Below are positions 35,458-43,447 of a stretch of 46,616 nt of DNA, piece after piece. Origin of the DNA: Candidatus Zixiibacteriota bacterium (GTDB taxonomy: Bacteria > Zixibacteria > MSB-5A5 > GN15 > PGXB01); assembly GCA_020058225.1 (NCBI GenBank), contig JAGVEJ010000045.1, positions 1-46,616 of the forward strand. Reading direction: 5' to 3'. The number at the start of each line of letters is the position of its first letter. Positions within the stretch are counted from its first letter, which is position 1. The position numbers and the translations under genes are program-made. The notes beneath the pieces were generated by a model. It was not told the DNA's origin. It searched no databases and was given only the letters and a program-made list of their open reading frames with translations.

Positions 35458-35815
35458 TGTACAATGGCAATCAATTTATATATAAATGCGATTATTAAGA
35501 AATCTCTGGATAAACGCATTTTAATGATTCTAATAAATTTCCACATTTTTATCAACATCTTATCCACGCATTAGTGAATTTATAAAAATGATCTTATGGT
35601 TTTGTTGTGTAAGTCTGGAATAGTAATAAAGATACAAGCGCCTTCCATCCTTTAAATAATTAAATAAAGCAATTCACATAAAAAGCGGATAAAATGCATC
35701 GCAATTAAGTAGTTACTAGAGTATATGATAAATTTTCCGCACCATATTCTATTCCCCATTTCGAAAAAATGTTGGCGATTTTATTTATTACACATACCAA
35801 AACCAAAATTTTTTC

Positions 35816-35844
35816 TTGACATAGCTTGTGAAAAAAGTTACATT
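35816..35844 (+). promoter_or_regulatory. Promoter P1 of sat-aprBA
   Basis: TTGACA (35816-35821), a 17-base spacer, TACATT (35839-35844). The first operator overlaps the -10 box. Confidence 0.55.
35826..35843. promoter_or_regulatory. HcpR-like operator 1 of sat-aprBA
   Basis: TTGTGAAAAAAGTTACAT: perfect left half and 4 of 6 in the right half. It spans the spacer and -10 of P1, so a bound regulator would exclude polymerase. Confidence 0.6.
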
Positions 35845-35904
35845 CTCGCTAATTCTTTTTAGAAGATTAATAGTTATGCCTATATTAAAATTAAATCATA
35901 AGGA

Positions 35905-35922
35905 TTGTGAAAAAAGTCACAT
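35905..35922. promoter_or_regulatory. HcpR-like operator 2 of sat-aprBA
   Basis: TTGTGAAAAAAGTCACAT differs from operator 1 at one base and lies 79 bases downstream. A possible second promoter overlaps it (TTGTGA as -35, 18-base spacer, TATAAT at 35929-35934). Confidence 0.65.
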
Positions 35923-35973
35923 ATTATTTATAATCGAAATCAAGACATTTAATCATTTTTACAGGGATTAAAA

Positions 35974-37200
35974 ATGGCAAAAACAACACTTATCTCTCCG
36001 CATGGTAGTCCAACGCTCAAGATACTCCTTCTTGAGGGAAAAGAGCGTGATGACGAACTTAAGAGAGCCGAAAAACTACCCAAGCTGGTGATGAGCTCTC
36101 GCGAAACCGGCGACCTTATCATGATGGGTATCGGCGGATTTACCCCGCTTGAAGGTTTTATGGGGTATGACGATTGGAAGGGCGTCTGCCAGGATATGAA
36201 AATGAAAAATGGCCTTTTTTGGCCAATTCCTGTGACCCTATCCAATAATGAAAAAATTAACCAGGGGACTGAGCTTTGTCTGATTTCCGGTGAGACCAAT
36301 GAAATCATGGGTACCATGAAAGTCACCGAGTCTTACAAGATTGACAAAGAATTTGAATGCAAGAATGTATTCAAGACCAATGATCCGGAACATCCGGGTG
36401 TCAAAATGGTAATGGAACAGAAGGAATGGAATATTGCCGGTCCGGTGAAAGTTCTCTCCGAAAGCTACTTCCCCACCGATTTCAAGGGCATCTATCAACG
36501 TCCAGCCGAAAGCCGCAAAATTTTTATGGAAAGAGGCTGGAAAACCATCGCCGCCCTACAGCTTCGCAATCCGATGCATCGTTCGCATGAATATCTAGCC
36601 AAAATAGCCATTGAAGTCAGCGATGGCCTTTATATCCACCAGCTGGTTGGACAGCTTAAACCGGGTGACATTCCGGCTGATGTTCGTGTAAAATGCATTG
36701 ACAAGCTTGTCGAACTTTATTTTGACAAATCAAGGGTTCTTCAAGGCGGTTATCCTCTGGATATGCGCTATGCCGGTCCTCGCGAGGCACTGCTTCATGC
36801 CTTATTCCGCCAGAACTTTGGTTGCACCCACATGATTATTGGTCGCGACCATGCCGGCGTAGGCAATTACTACGGTCCCTTTGATGCGCAGGAAATTTTC
36901 TTCCAGCTCTGGGATGGCGCTTTGGAATGCAAAATGTTGCCGATTGACTGGACCTTCTGGTGTTACAAATGCGGCGGCATGGCTTCCATGAAAACCTGCC
37001 CGCATGCGAAAGAAGACCGTCTTTTCTTGAGTGGCACGGCTCTGCGTAAATCTCTGTCCGAGGGCGGAGATGTTGCGGTTGAATTCAGCCGTAAGGAAGT
37101 GCTCGAAGTCCTTCGGGAGTATTATGCCAGTTTGACTGAAAAAGTGGAAATCAAGATGCATGGGCATGCCACCGGCGATGCTGATACAAAGAGAAAGTAA
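35974..37200 (+). CDS. sat: ATP sulfurylase
   Basis: A 408-residue homomeric Sat that adenylates sulfate to APS. Active-site HxxH is H202/H205 in [11 protein letters not shown]; the second nucleotide motif is GRDHAGVG. A cysteine/histidine set, [15 protein letters not shown] (from about C330), is the zinc-type site seen in several dissimilatory enzymes. No APS kinase domain follows, consistent with a dissimilatory role. First gene of sat-aprB-aprA. Confidence 0.97.
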   Translation: MAKTTLISPHGSPTLKILLLEGKERDDELKRAEKLPKLVMSSRETGDLIMMGIGGFTPLEGFMGYDDWKGVCQDMKMKNGLFWPIPVTLSNNEKINQGTELCLISGETNEIMGTMKVTESYKIDKEFECKNVFKTNDPEHPGVKMVMEQKEWNIAGPVKVLSESYFPTDFKGIYQRPAESRKIFMERGWKTIAALQLRNPMHRSHEYLAKIAIEVSDGLYIHQLVGQLKPGDIPADVRVKCIDKLVELYFDKSRVLQGGYPLDMRYAGPREALLHALFRQNFGCTHMIIGRDHAGVGNYYGPFDAQEIFFQLWDGALECKMLPIDWTFWCYKCGGMASMKTCPHAKEDRLFLSGTALRKSLSEGGDVAVEFSRKEVLEVLREYYASLTEKVEIKMHGHATGDADTKRK

Positions 37201-37250
37201 GAAGTAAACTTTATAAACCTTAAGGAAACTTAAAACAATAAGAGGAACAA

Positions 37251-37691
37251 ATGCCAAGTTATGTGATCCCCGATAAGTGCGACGGGTGCAAGGCGCTGGA
37301 TAAGACCGCATGCCAGCACATTTGTCCCAACGACCTCATGGTCTTGAATAAAGACCTTATGAAGGCCTACAATCGCGCTCCGGAGATGTGCTGGGAGTGC
37401 TACAGCTGTGTCAAGATTTGCCCGACTCAGGCAATTGAGGTGCGCGGTTATGCGGATTTTGTCCCGATGGGCGCCAGCGTTACTCCCCTGAGAAGCTCCG
37501 ATAGCATCATGTGGACGGTAAAATTTAGAAACGGTACGCTTAAGAGATTCAAATTCCCGATTCGGACCACCCCCGAGGGTACCGCGGTCCCTAACGGCGG
37601 ATTTAATGAAGGCAAGGGTGATTTGAAGAGCCATGAATTGTACACCGAGCCAGAGTCTTGCGGCATGGCCAACATCCCACCAGTAAAGTAA
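37251..37691 (+). CDS. aprB: APS reductase beta subunit
   Basis: A 146-residue ferredoxin-type subunit with two 4Fe-4S motifs (CDGCKALDKTACQHIC and CWECYSCVKIC), followed by the C-terminal extension that embraces AprA (MGASVTPLRSSDSIMWTVKFRNG). It accepts electrons, likely from Qmo, and hands them to the FAD of AprA. It begins 50 bases after sat, with aprA 18 bases downstream. Confidence 0.97.
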   Translation: MPSYVIPDKCDGCKALDKTACQHICPNDLMVLNKDLMKAYNRAPEMCWECYSCVKICPTQAIEVRGYADFVPMGASVTPLRSSDSIMWTVKFRNGTLKRFKFPIRTTPEGTAVPNGGFNEGKGDLKSHELYTEPESCGMANIPPVK

Positions 37692-37709
37692 GAAAGGATT
37701 GAGACGAAT

Positions 37710-39578
37710 ATGGCGAATTTTCAAACTGTGGAAGTTAATAGCGATGTTCTGATTCTCGGTGGCGGTATGGCGGCTTGCGGAGCGGCTGTCGAGGCGGCCT
37801 ACTGGGCAAAGAAGAACAATCTCAAGGTAGTCCTTGTGGATAAAGCGGCCATGGATCGCTCCGGCGCTGTCGCGATGGGTCTTTCCGCCATCAACCAGTA
37901 CGTCGGCGTCAAAGACGGCCAGAATACGATTCATAATTATGTCGATTATGTCAGAAACGATTTGATGGGAATCACGCGCGAGGATCTCGTGGCCAATATT
38001 GCCCGCCACGTCGATTCGAGCGTACATCTTTTCGAAAAATGGGGACTCCCGATTTGGAAAGATGAAAAGGGCGCTTATGTTCATGAAGGTCGTTGGCAGT
38101 TGATGATCAACGGGGAATCATATAAAGTTATCGTATCCGAAGCCGCCAAGAATGCCATTGGCGCGGAGAATGTTTACGAGAGAGTATTCATTGTTGATCC
38201 TTTGGTTGAAGGCGACAGATGCGTTGGTGCGGTTGGATTCAGCACCCGCGAAAATAAATTCTATGTTTTTAAAGCCAAGGCCGTTATTGCCGCTATGGGC
38301 GGGGCAGTGCACGTGTTCAAGCCTCGTTCCGCCGGCGAAGGTCTCGGTCGTTCATGGTATCCTCCATTCAATTCCGGCGCCAGCGCATATTTCACAATCA
38401 AGGCGGGCGCGGAGATGACCTGTCAGGAAGTCCGCTTTATACCGGTTCGCTTCAAAGACGCTTATGGTCCGGTCGGCGCATGGTTCCTTCTTTTCAAATC
38501 CCGCGCCACTAACGGCCAGGGCGAAAATTACATGGAGACTCGCAAATCCGAATTGGAGAATTGGAAACCATACGGTCAGGTTAAGCCGGTACCGGCCAAC
38601 CTCCGTAACTGGTTAATGATGCTTGATGTTAAAGATGGCAAAGGCCCGATCCTTATGAGAACGGAAGAAGCGATTGCTAATCTTTCCAAGGCCGTTCCGG
38701 ATGAGAAAGAACGCAAGAAAAAACTCAGAGAGCTCGAATCTGAAGCGTGGGAAGACTTCCTTGACATGACAATTTCTCAGGCCATTCTTTGGGCGGCTCA
38801 GAATATTGCCCCCGAAGAGAAACCATCTGAAATCGCCGCTTGCGAACCGTACTTCATCGGCTCCCATTCCGGCGCTTCCGGCGCATGGGTTAGCGGTCCT
38901 GAAGATATCGCTCCCAAGGAATATTTCTGGGGTTATGCCAATATGTGCACCGTGAAGGGTTTGTTCGCCGCCGGCGACGCTTCAGGCGCCTCCAGTCATA
39001 AATTCTCCTCCGGCTCCCATGCTGAGGGTAGAATTTGTGCCAAAGCCGCAGTGAAATATGCGGTTGAAAATCCTACGATGCCGAATATTGACAATGCCAA
39101 AATCGAAGCCCTCAGGACGACCATTCTGGCTCCGGTTGACATGTTTGAACAGTTCAAAAAGGCTTCTTCCGATCCCGATATTAACCCTAATTATATGAAG
39201 CCGAAAATGTTCATGTTCCGTCTGCAGAAGATTATGGATGAGTATGCAGGCGGCGTCTCAACAGCCTTTACAACCAGTAAACCTCTCCTTGAGAGAGGCC
39301 TCGAATTGTTGGCCTTCCTAAAAGAGGACTCCACTAAGTTGGCGGCCGAGAGTCTGCATGAACTGATGCGCTGCTGGGAAAATGTCCACCGTATGTGGCA
39401 GGCCGAAGCTCATATCAGAACTATTCTGTTCCGCGAAGAAACTCGCTGGCCGGGATATTATTTCAGAGCTGACTTCCCCGCAATGAAAGATGATTGGAAA
39501 GTCTTTGCCAATTGCAAATGGGATCCTAAGACCGGCAATTGGGAAATGATGAAGAGAAACATTCTTTCCATCTACTAA
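37710..39578 (+). CDS. aprA: APS reductase alpha subunit
   Basis: A 622-residue FAD protein of the fumarate-reductase type that reduces APS to sulfite and AMP. FAD binding begins with ILGGGMAACGAAVEA; DKAAMDRSGAVAMGLSAINQY, ARHVDSSVHLFEKWGLP and FAAGDASGASSHKFSSGSHAEGR are typical. The final WDPKTGNWEMMKRNILSIY matches the conserved end of AprA. A terminator follows. Confidence 0.98.
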   Translation: MANFQTVEVNSDVLILGGGMAACGAAVEAAYWAKKNNLKVVLVDKAAMDRSGAVAMGLSAINQYVGVKDGQNTIHNYVDYVRNDLMGITREDLVANIARHVDSSVHLFEKWGLPIWKDEKGAYVHEGRWQLMINGESYKVIVSEAAKNAIGAENVYERVFIVDPLVEGDRCVGAVGFSTRENKFYVFKAKAVIAAMGGAVHVFKPRSAGEGLGRSWYPPFNSGASAYFTIKAGAEMTCQEVRFIPVRFKDAYGPVGAWFLLFKSRATNGQGENYMETRKSELENWKPYGQVKPVPANLRNWLMMLDVKDGKGPILMRTEEAIANLSKAVPDEKERKKKLRELESEAWEDFLDMTISQAILWAAQNIAPEEKPSEIAACEPYFIGSHSGASGAWVSGPEDIAPKEYFWGYANMCTVKGLFAAGDASGASSHKFSSGSHAEGRICAKAAVKYAVENPTMPNIDNAKIEALRTTILAPVDMFEQFKKASSDPDINPNYMKPKMFMFRLQKIMDEYAGGVSTAFTTSKPLLERGLELLAFLKEDSTKLAAESLHELMRCWENVHRMWQAEAHIRTILFREETRWPGYYFRADFPAMKDDWKVFANCKWDPKTGNWEMMKRNILSIY

Positions 39579-39612
39579 TTTGAATAGGATGCCGATTCAG
39601 GCATAAACAAGT

Positions 39613-39653
39613 CCTCCGTCCCGACCTCGGTCGGGATGGGGGATTTAATTTTT
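39613..39653 (+). terminator. Terminator after aprA
   Basis: CCCGACC-TC-GGTCGGG core extended by GT-containing pairs to about 14 bp (39613-39642), followed by ATTTAATTTTT. Confidence 0.8.
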
Positions 39654-39891
39654 GCTGGAGTAAATTCGGAGGGGCACATATATTAATTCTAAGAAGTATT
39701 TTCCGTTTTATTTATGTTTTTGGTTTCTCCAAAGATGACGGCATCTCTCCCGACGCAATTTCCGGCAGAAGATCTCGACCTGTCGGGATTGCCGGAGCGC
39801 AAAAGTGAAAATATTTCTGAGAACTATTATAGAAGTACTTGCCGACCATGAAATTTGGTCGTATTTTACTGATAAATAGAGGCGAGTTGAT
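39654..39891. other. Intergenic segment after sat-aprBA
   Basis: No gene or promoter that I can support. It contains CCCGACGC and CTGTCGGGATTGCCGG words resembling the repeat family of the other intergenic regions, and a weak GACCA/TGGTC hairpin (about 39844-39860). The ribosome site GAGGCGAG of the next gene is at its end. Confidence 0.4.
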
Positions 39892-40155
39892 ATGCATGAA
39901 CCAAGCGAAAAATGCCCGCACTGCGGGTTGAAAATGTCAAAATGGGCGGCTCCGGCTGATTCCAAATGGGGCACTGATGTTCAACTGATTTGTTTTAATG
40001 ATGATTGCCCATATTATATTCGCGGCTGGGAATGGATGAAGACAAAATTTAATCAGAATGTCTCTTATCGCCATAGATATAATCCCTCTACCGGTGAAAA
40101 TGGCCCTCTGCCGGTGTGGTCGTCTTCTGCCTTAAGAGAAGGAATTATCGAATAG
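39892..40155 (+). CDS. Ogr/Delta-type small zinc-finger protein
   Basis: An 87-residue protein with an N-terminal zinc-binding set, CPHCG...CFNDDCPYYIRGWEWM. The spacing (C-x2-C, then C-x4-C) fits the Ogr/Delta-like zinc-finger family, and small proteins with CFNDDCPYYxxGW-type motifs are common in sulfate reducers. The remaining residues (MKTKFNQNVSYRHRYNPSTG) are basic. It is 14 bases from the next gene. Either DNA binding or protein contact is possible; no function is proven. Confidence 0.75.
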   Translation: MHEPSEKCPHCGLKMSKWAAPADSKWGTDVQLICFNDDCPYYIRGWEWMKTKFNQNVSYRHRYNPSTGENGPLPVWSSSALREGIIE

Positions 40156-40168
40156 ACTGGAGTTCCCA

Positions 40169-41002
40169 ATGAAAGAAATTGAAAAACTCAAAGAGACAAT
40201 TCTTAAAGAATATCCCCGGCTTTCAGGCGACAGTACCTTTTCCTTCAGATGCCACAAAGATGTTCCCTGTTTTAATGATTGCTGTGGCGATGTAAATATT
40301 TTTCTAACACCCTATGATGTCATCAGATTGAGAAAAAAACTCGGGATAACATCCGGAGAATTCCTCCGAAAATATACCATATCTCCCTTTGATGATAACC
40401 TCAAATATCCGGTCGTGCTTCTTCAGATGCAAGATAATGAGAAGAAGACCTGCCCCTTTGTCGGCAAAAACGGCTGTGGGGTATATGCCGACCGTCCCTG
40501 GGCTTGCCGCATGTATCCTCTTGGATTGGCATCTCCGGGCGAAAACTCGGCGGAACTGGATAAAGAATTTTTCTTTCTTATCAAAGAATACTTTTGCAAG
40601 GGATTTGGCGAAAATAAAAACTGGACAGTAAACGAATGGATGACGGATCAGGGAATCGAAGAATATAACAAGATGGGCGAACACTTTAAAGAACTGACTC
40701 TCCATAAATATTTCAGAGATGGCCATAATCTCCCTCCCAAAAAGATAGAGATGTTTTTCATGGCCAGTTATGATATTGACCGTTTTCGGGAATTCATATT
40801 TGAAAGTTCCTTTTTTGAAAAATTCGATGTTGACGATGCCACCAAAGAAAAAATTAAAACAGATGACACCGAGCTAATGAAATTTGCCCATAAATGGCTA
40901 CTTTTTGCCTTATTCAATAAAAAAACAATTGCTGTAAGAGATAATGTTTTGCAGGCCAAGCAAAAAGAGCTTACAGATAAGGATGAATTAAAAAAGAAAT
41001 AA
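40169..41002 (+). CDS. YkgJ-family cysteine-cluster protein
   Basis: A 277-residue soluble protein. The cysteine groups FRCHKDVPCFNDCCGDVNIF (about 25-45) and CPFVGKNGCGVYADRPWACRMYPLG (about 94-120) are the YkgJ/CxxCxxCC pattern, which binds zinc or an iron-sulfur cluster. The second half is helical and lysine/glutamate rich, without a second domain I can name. It probably shares an operon with the zinc-finger gene. Function unknown. Confidence 0.85.
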   Translation: MKEIEKLKETILKEYPRLSGDSTFSFRCHKDVPCFNDCCGDVNIFLTPYDVIRLRKKLGITSGEFLRKYTISPFDDNLKYPVVLLQMQDNEKKTCPFVGKNGCGVYADRPWACRMYPLGLASPGENSAELDKEFFFLIKEYFCKGFGENKNWTVNEWMTDQGIEEYNKMGEHFKELTLHKYFRDGHNLPPKKIEMFFMASYDIDRFREFIFESSFFEKFDVDDATKEKIKTDDTELMKFAHKWLLFALFNKKTIAVRDNVLQAKQKELTDKDELKKK

Positions 41003-41027
41003 ATTATAGCAATTCTATTACTATAAC

Positions 41028-41048
41028 ATACACTTTTTCAACAAGCCT
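41028..41048. repeat. Dispersed TTTTTCAACA repeat
   Basis: ATACACTTTTTCAACA (41028-41043) is identical over 16 bases to 10656-10671, the right end of the MITE-like element. Related words occur near 1716, 2116 and, inverted, at 10392. Confidence 0.65.
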
Positions 41049-41101
41049 ATTTAATCGGGAATTTGGACGTCGGCTTTTGCTGAAATAGATATCTGTGTTT
41101 C

Positions 41102-41356
41102 CTAATCCTTGAAAATACTATTATCCTGATGGGTTGGCGCCAATTCAGCCGTTTCGGTCAAAAGTTCAAGATTAAATGCCCGCATGCCGCGTGGCCCCCT
41201 GCCAATCTCAAAAACCACCTCATCCCCCTCATTCAAATCCCGGAATTTAATCTTTCTTAACCAACGTTGATGAAAGAACACCTTGTCGCCATCATCGGTT
41301 TCAATAAAACCAAATCCCTGAGGACGATCGACTGTTTTGATCTTCCCTCTCTCCAT
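41102..41356 (-). CDS. Cold-shock-domain protein
   Basis: An 84-residue single-domain OB-fold protein that binds single-stranded nucleic acid. RNP1-like GFGFIE and RNP2-like VFFHQ are present, with GDEVVFEIGRGPRGMRAFNLEL at the end of the fold. The sequence is more divergent than CspA (KIKTVDRPQGFGF instead of the usual VKWFNxxKGFGF), so a specialised role is possible. Single-gene unit. Confidence 0.9.
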   Translation of the reverse strand: MERGKIKTVDRPQGFGFIETDDGDKVFFHQRWLRKIKFRDLNEGDEVVFEIGRGPRGMRAFNLELLTETAELAPTHQDNSIFKD

Positions 41357-41440
41357 AACTGCTATTATCTATGATGCGTTAACTATTTTATGAATAAATT
41401 AAACCCACGATTAGTGAATCTTATATTTGTAATAACTATG

Positions 41441-41905
41441 CTATTTGTTTGAAGACACAGTCTTAAAGCTGTATATCTTCCAGAGGTCATTTGCCAGATG
41501 CAACCCAAATTTATTATAGTATTGAATATTTGTATTCTTATTAATAAAAGAAACCTCAACAAAAGCAGTATCCCTTACCATTTCCGTCTGGCCAATTACC
41601 CTTTGCATGGAGAACCATCTTGTTTTGGTTAACCCCAGTCCGGTAAGGTCATCAAGAATATCCATAGGATTATGGAATACTCTGGGGTTATCGTTTGATA
41701 AGGCATAATCCTCATCTCGAATACTCATCAAGGCCGGTATATCAAGAAGGTGGGCAATGGCGGCCTTATCATTTCTTTCCATCGCCCCGAATAATTTGAT
41801 GACAGCATCCTTGGGCGATTCGGCCCCTTTCTGAGCACATCCCGATAATACTAAAAAAGCAAAACCAAGAATCAAAAGTGGATATTTATATCTCGTCCTA
41901 CGCAA
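41441..41905 (-). CDS. Outer-membrane or periplasmic lipoprotein, NTF2-like
   Basis: A 154-residue lipoprotein precursor. A basic N-terminus, a hydrophobic signal and lipobox VLSGC (cysteine at about 23) are seen. The mature part has the alpha-plus-beta pattern of NTF2-like/DUF4878 proteins (SPKDAVIKLFGAMERNDKAAI at the front, FGLHLANDLWKIYSF at the end). It begins 6 bases after the PorV-like gene. Function unknown. Confidence 0.8.
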   Translation of the reverse strand: MRRTRYKYPLLILGFAFLVLSGCAQKGAESPKDAVIKLFGAMERNDKAAIAHLLDIPALMSIRDEDYALSNDNPRVFHNPMDILDDLTGLGLTKTRWFSMQRVIGQTEMVRDTAFVEVSFINKNTNIQYYNKFGLHLANDLWKIYSFKTVSSNK

Positions 41906-41911
41906 TTTTTA

Positions 41912-42859
41912 TCAAATACCTCCAGTAAATGTTACCCTATGGCTGGTTCCGAGTTCAGCTTGAGGCGAAATGGAGTAAGATATTTGCATCTTATTATATT
42001 CGATACCAAAACCGGCGGAGAAGCCGGCCAATGATTCATTATCGCTACCGGTTTTATAATTCTCCCCAAATTTTGTCCAGCCAAGGCGCAAATAAAGAGG
42101 CTTCAAATCAAGAAATTCCGCTCCCAGACAAAAATAGATATCATTATCGGTCGGAATCACTACATCGGCGGCCACAAGCAGAGGCAATCCGCGAAGACGG
42201 CTGGAGGCGCCTCCCCTAAAAGTTAAGGGAAGGGATTTCTTCTCAGAACTATCAGTATAAGATGAAAACTGGGCGCCAAGATTCTGGACCATTATTCCAA
42301 ATGAAGTTAATTTATTCTCCAATATCATTTTAGCAGATAAATCGACGGCGGCACCCATAGAAGAATATTGGTCAATTTTATCATAAATAAATTTGGCGGT
42401 TCCGCCAAATTGGAAATTTTCTTTCAACACTGCCGCATACCCAGCCGCGAAAACCATATTGCTTCCTGAAAAAGTCCCATGCTCGCTACCATCAACATCG
42501 GTCCGAATAAAATCGCCATAGTTTAGATAGTTAATATAGGAAAAAGCTTTTTGTCCAGTAGCAATAGGGTGAACATATCCCAGAAAACCTGATTGCATCT
42601 CAAAAATATTATTATGATATGCGGCAATAAAATTGGCCCCTTCAAGATTGGCCAAACCGGCCGGGTTATAATATAAGGTCGAAGCATCATCGGCCACACC
42701 GGTAAATGCCCCACCCATGGATGTGGGTCGGGCGAAAACTTCAATCTTCAGAAAACTGAAGGCGCTTGTTCCCACTTTGGAGTTATCAACGGCAAAGGAA
42801 TCGCCAATTATTAAAAACAGCAGTGCAATTATGATTAAATGGATTCTTATAAGCTTCAT
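41912..42859 (-). CDS. PorV/PorQ-type outer-membrane beta-barrel protein
   Basis: A 315-residue barrel with an N-terminal signal peptide. The signature after it (GTSAFSFLKIEVFARPTSMGGAFTG...ASTLYYNPAGLANLEG) is that of the PorV/PorQ (UPF0164) family, related to FadL-like barrels. These proteins are typical of Bacteroidota, Chlorobi, Gemmatimonadota and related candidate phyla, and help to place the host. In type IX secretion, PorV handles secreted proteins, but no other secretion genes are visible here. Confidence 0.85.
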   Translation of the reverse strand: MKLIRIHLIIIALLFLIIGDSFAVDNSKVGTSAFSFLKIEVFARPTSMGGAFTGVADDASTLYYNPAGLANLEGANFIAAYHNNIFEMQSGFLGYVHPIATGQKAFSYINYLNYGDFIRTDVDGSEHGTFSGSNMVFAAGYAAVLKENFQFGGTAKFIYDKIDQYSSMGAAVDLSAKMILENKLTSFGIMVQNLGAQFSSYTDSSEKKSLPLTFRGGASSRLRGLPLLVAADVVIPTDNDIYFCLGAEFLDLKPLYLRLGWTKFGENYKTGSDNESLAGFSAGFGIEYNKMQISYSISPQAELGTSHRVTFTGGI

Positions 42860-42918
42860 TGGATTCCTTTCTGTCGCATAAGCAATATAGGGTATTGTCG
42901 GATACTGTCAAATAAAAA

Positions 42919-43404
42919 TTACCAGCTTTTGGTAGTCCTGTTTATAATATCTACAACCAGTTTTTCCGCGGCGCGAACCTGACCGATATCCTCGGCCTCG
43001 GATGAGGTATTATATATCCCCTCGCTATAAAAATTTTCATGCCAGATTTCTTTCTCTCCATTTGGTTCGGCCAATATTATATCAAACGAAAGATATACGG
43101 CATATTCAGTGACATTGTCGGATTCATCGTATGTTTTGGGTTTTCTTTCGTAGCGTGATAATGTTCCCTTAAGAACCGCATCGGCGACATCAAGTGAAAC
43201 GACTTTTAGATTTCCATTTGCAATGAAGGCATCTATGACCAAATCGGTCAAATGGCTGGAAAGGCCGGATTCCAAAGTTTTATTCTCAAATGAAGTTATA
43301 GCAATAGTCTTAATACTGGATTTCCCGCCTGGGGAGAAGGAATATATTCCACAACCGAAAGATATGGTCAAAAAAAGCGATAATATCGATAAAAAGACTC
43401 TCAT
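42919..43404 (-). CDS. LptE-like LPS-assembly lipoprotein
   Basis: A 161-residue lipoprotein with lipobox ISFGC (C18). It shows the LptE-type beginning CGIYSFSPGG, IKTIAITSFENKTLESGL and KVVSLDVADAVLKGTLSRY, as in LptE-family proteins that plug the LptD barrel. ATG 43404 is chosen because the longer frame to 43464 would overlap hutI and hide the signal peptide. Same strand as hutI, 43 bases downstream. It indicates an LPS-bearing outer membrane. Confidence 0.82.
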   Translation of the reverse strand: MRVFLSILSLFLTISFGCGIYSFSPGGKSSIKTIAITSFENKTLESGLSSHLTDLVIDAFIANGNLKVVSLDVADAVLKGTLSRYERKPKTYDESDNVTEYAVYLSFDIILAEPNGEKEIWHENFYSEGIYNTSSEAEDIGQVRAAEKLVVDIINRTTKSW

Positions 43405-43447
43405 CAATAAATTAGAACCCTTATAACACTCAAGGGTTTCATTTAAT

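Larger units (their letters stand above)
35333..35973. other. Divergent regulatory region between qmoC and sat
   Basis: 640 very AT-rich bases without a gene. Holds the qmoC promoter and operator at its left end and the sat promoter(s) and two operators at its right end; the middle 350 bases show no recognisable element beyond a single DnaA-box-like word. Confidence 0.7.

Noticed and set aside
35560-35568. DnaA-box-like TTATCCACG in the qmoC-sat intergenic region
   Set aside because: It is a single imperfect copy in an AT-rich promoter region, with no cluster and no dnaA/dnaN neighbours; not an origin.
37230-38084. A 284-codon open frame on the minus strand opposite aprB/aprA
   Set aside because: It is antisense to two certain genes, begins without a ribosome site and its product resembles no family; it arises from the codon bias of aprA.
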